Below, piece by piece: positions 61,995-64,000 of a stretch of 64,000 nucleotides of DNA; position 1 is the first letter of the stretch, and every line of letters begins with the position of its first letter. The position numbers and the translations under genes are program-made. Source of the DNA: Clostridium lacusfryxellense (GTDB lineage Bacteria; Bacillota; Clostridia; Clostridiales; Clostridiaceae). Where the stretch lies: assembly GCF_018861735.1 (NCBI RefSeq), contig NZ_JAHLEB010000001.1:1-64000 (forward strand). The letters are read 5' to 3'. The notes under the pieces are model-generated. The model was not told where the DNA came from, did no database searches, and saw nothing but the letters and a program-made list of their open reading frames with translations.

Positions 61995-63932
61995 TTATTC
62001 ATATATATCAGAAAATTCAATCTGAATTTTTTCACTATTAGTTCTATTCATTAAACCTATTTTTGGATTTTGATTATCATTATCTGAAGTCAGCGTAACA
62101 GGCAAACTTATGGTGAATTCTGTACCTTCCTGATACTTACTTTTTACAGAAATGGTGCCTCCATGCATTTCAACTAAAGATTTAACTATAGCAAGGCCTA
62201 TACCGCTACCTTCATGTGCTCTGCTTAGTAAAGGGTCTACCTGCTTGAATCTTTCAAATATTTGTGATAATTTATCCTCAGGAATTCCTATTCCATTATC
62301 TTTCACCGAAATTATAATGTGATTGTCTTTATCGTACACTCCAATTTCAATTGTATCTCTAGGTCTAGTAAATTTAGTAGCATTGGAGATCAAATTAAGT
62401 AAAATTCTCTCTAGTTTTTCATCGTCAAAAGCCATGATTTTCTCTTCTATATCTGTATCAAAAATAATTGTCCTAGATATCCCCTCAGCATACGGAATAG
62501 TAGAAAGTGCTATTTCCTCAGCGACTTGTACTATATTTTGATTCTTTAAATTAAGTTCCATAAAGTTAGAATCGATTTTGCTAATATCAATTATATTATT
62601 TACAAGTCTTAGAAGTCGATAACAATTTTGTTTCATATAATTTGTATATTCGGTTAATTTCTCAACATTAATTGAATTTAGATCTCTGCTTAGATATACA
62701 GAAAATAACTGTGCAGTAGAGAAAATTATATTTAAAGGCGTCTTTAATTCGTGGGACATGTTGGCAATAAATTCAGTTTTTAATTTATCATATTGTACTA
62801 ATTCTTCTATCAATTGCCTATTTTCAGTTAACATGTTGTTAAAACTATCTGACAGCACGCCTATTTCATCTTTATTGTTTATGTCTGAATGAACTGTTAA
62901 ATCTCCTTTACCAGCCTTCTCCATATATGATTTTAATTTATTAATGGGTTTAACTAAATTATCCGCTAAAAATACAGCTATAATAGCACTTAATAAAATC
63001 ATCAATAATCCACTAAGTAATGTGGTATACAAAATTGATTCACTTGAGGAGGCTAAGTCATCATAGTTAGCGGTGGTGACAATATACCAATCCCAAGATT
63101 TAAAATACATAAAATAACCTAATTTATGAACTCCTTTATGAGTGTACTCAATTAATCCATTTTTACTTGAAATTATCTTTTTAGTGTAATCATATTGGCT
63201 TACATTTTTTCCTTTTTCATCAGGATGAAGAATCATATTTCCATTAGAATCTATTATGTAAACATAACCTGTTTTCCCAATTTTAATATCTTTTAAAGTT
63301 TTTTCTAAATAATCATTAAGTAGAGTATTCCCTACACCAATAGCCCCTATAACTTTTTTATTTTTATTAATTAATGGTTTATATCTTGACAGTGAATTTT
63401 CTTCTCCAATTGATGTTATACCAAGAAATTCTTGATTATTAATTATTTTTTTATAAACTTGTGAGTCGGAAGAGTAGTATGTTCCTTCAATTCTTTTACC
63501 ATTTTTAGTATGGGTTGTGGATACTCTTATTAACTTATTATTAGCCAATAAAAATATAGAAGCATTAGTGCCTGTAGATTCATGTATAGCATCAACAATC
63601 TTAGTGTCTAATGATAGCTTTTGAGAACCGGCATATAAAGCTGGTAAATCATAACTCCCTACTCGTATATTTTGAGTATTAGCTACAGTTATATTACCTA
63701 AACTATATAATAACTTCGTAGCAGAATTCAAATCACTATAGGATTTTTCTATAATGGAATTATTTCTTACACTTATCGTAGTATTAATTAATTCTGTTAC
63801 GGATTTACTTTTTTCTTTAACTTCTTTAAATACAGCATCTTTAGATATATTTCCAATTAAAATTCCTAAAAAACTTACTGATAGGATAATTAATATTAAG
63901 TAACTTATAATTAGTTTTATTTTAATACTCAT
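61995..63932 (-). CDS. Membrane histidine kinase with Cache sensor
   Basis: The 645-residue protein has a membrane segment (about 7-28), a Cache_3/Cache_2-type sensor (about 32-285; GYVYIIDSNGNMILHPDEKGKN is at positions about 63195-63260), a second segment (about 296-320), HAMP (about 322-372), HisKA with His394 (NMSHELKTPLNII), and an ATPase domain (N box LERILLNLISNATKF, G box GSGIGLAIVKS). No receiver is attached. It is the first gene of the minus-strand signalling operon, with AAGGGGG before the ATG. It may partner the binding protein encoded 130 bp downstream. Confidence 0.92.
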   Translation of the reverse strand: MSIKIKLIISYLILIILSVSFLGILIGNISKDAVFKEVKEKSKSVTELINTTISVRNNSIIEKSYSDLNSATKLLYSLGNITVANTQNIRVGSYDLPALYAGSQKLSLDTKIVDAIHESTGTNASIFLLANNKLIRVSTTHTKNGKRIEGTYYSSDSQVYKKIINNQEFLGITSIGEENSLSRYKPLINKNKKVIGAIGVGNTLLNDYLEKTLKDIKIGKTGYVYIIDSNGNMILHPDEKGKNVSQYDYTKKIISSKNGLIEYTHKGVHKLGYFMYFKSWDWYIVTTANYDDLASSSESILYTTLLSGLLMILLSAIIAVFLADNLVKPINKLKSYMEKAGKGDLTVHSDINNKDEIGVLSDSFNNMLTENRQLIEELVQYDKLKTEFIANMSHELKTPLNIIFSTAQLFSVYLSRDLNSINVEKLTEYTNYMKQNCYRLLRLVNNIIDISKIDSNFMELNLKNQNIVQVAEEIALSTIPYAEGISRTIIFDTDIEEKIMAFDDEKLERILLNLISNATKFTRPRDTIEIGVYDKDNHIIISVKDNGIGIPEDKLSQIFERFKQVDPLLSRAHEGSGIGLAIVKSLVEMHGGTISVKSKYQEGTEFTISLPVTLTSDNDNQNPKIGLMNRTNSEKIQIEFSDIYE

Positions 63933-64000
63933 ACTTTAAATCGGTCCCCCTTAGATGATAAAGAATATTTTCTATAGTTATATATATTTGTAACAATTCT

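Overview
This AT-rich window (no rRNA, tRNA, CRISPR array, phage block or transposase was seen) looks like chromosome of an anaerobic, spore-forming, low-GC Firmicute, most likely Clostridium sensu stricto. The reasons are the very low GC content, GGAGG/GGGGG ribosome binding sites with many TTG and GTG starts, a CBO0543-family membrane protein, [FeFe]-hydrogenase and formate dehydrogenase genes, SleB-type hydrolases and a SigI/RsgI pair. Genus is an inference; species cannot be given.

Layout. 0-14 kb is a patchy accessory stretch: a three-LysM SleB-like hydrolase, small orphan proteins, a YdcF-like protein, a tocopherol-cyclase-like protein, a GDPD, an orphan DNA methyltransferase, a VOC protein, and several broken genes (an alcohol dehydrogenase/nitroreductase fusion relic, an internally deleted radical SAM protein, a frameshifted DUF4177 gene). 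Two diverged copies of a ~170-bp non-coding unit flank the VOC gene and look like tandem small-RNA genes; a third candidate ncRNA lies next to them. 14-30 kb holds an epimerase plus a double glycosyltransferase, oleate hydratase, a two-component system followed by an L,D-transpeptidase, an isoprenoid-synthase-like gene with a CBO0543 membrane protein, and a muropeptide-recycling pair (NlpC/P60 endopeptidase and dipeptide epimerase). 30-32.5 kb has a second L,D-transpeptidase.

32.5-43.4 kb is one long minus-strand block for molybdenum cofactor synthesis and a formate dehydrogenase/[FeFe]-hydrogenase complex: moaC, mog, DUF2294, then (after a terminator) fdhF, moeA, mobB, fdhD, hydN, hydA, hydN, mobA, moaA and a MOSC gene. 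The enzyme set matches formate-hydrogenlyase / hydrogen-dependent CO2 reductase loci; the FdhF here carries cysteine, not selenocysteine.

43.5-52 kb is envelope-related: a tandem 1.63-kb duplication encoding two membrane-anchored proteins, SigI-RsgI with a nearby secreted protein, ketopantoate reductase, and a second SleB-like hydrolase with a coiled-coil N-terminus. 52-57 kb carries a heterodimeric ABC exporter and an AEC transporter. 57-64 kb is a signalling cluster: a Cache histidine kinase, a sugar-binding lipoprotein without an ABC transporter, a hybrid kinase and an Hpt protein on the minus strand, converging on a REC-HD-GYP c-di-GMP phosphodiesterase. Together these parts could form a complete phosphorelay.

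The best candidates for something undescribed are the paired small-RNA-like units (8.1-8.9 kb) and the binding-protein/kinase/Hpt/HD-GYP relay (57-64 kb).
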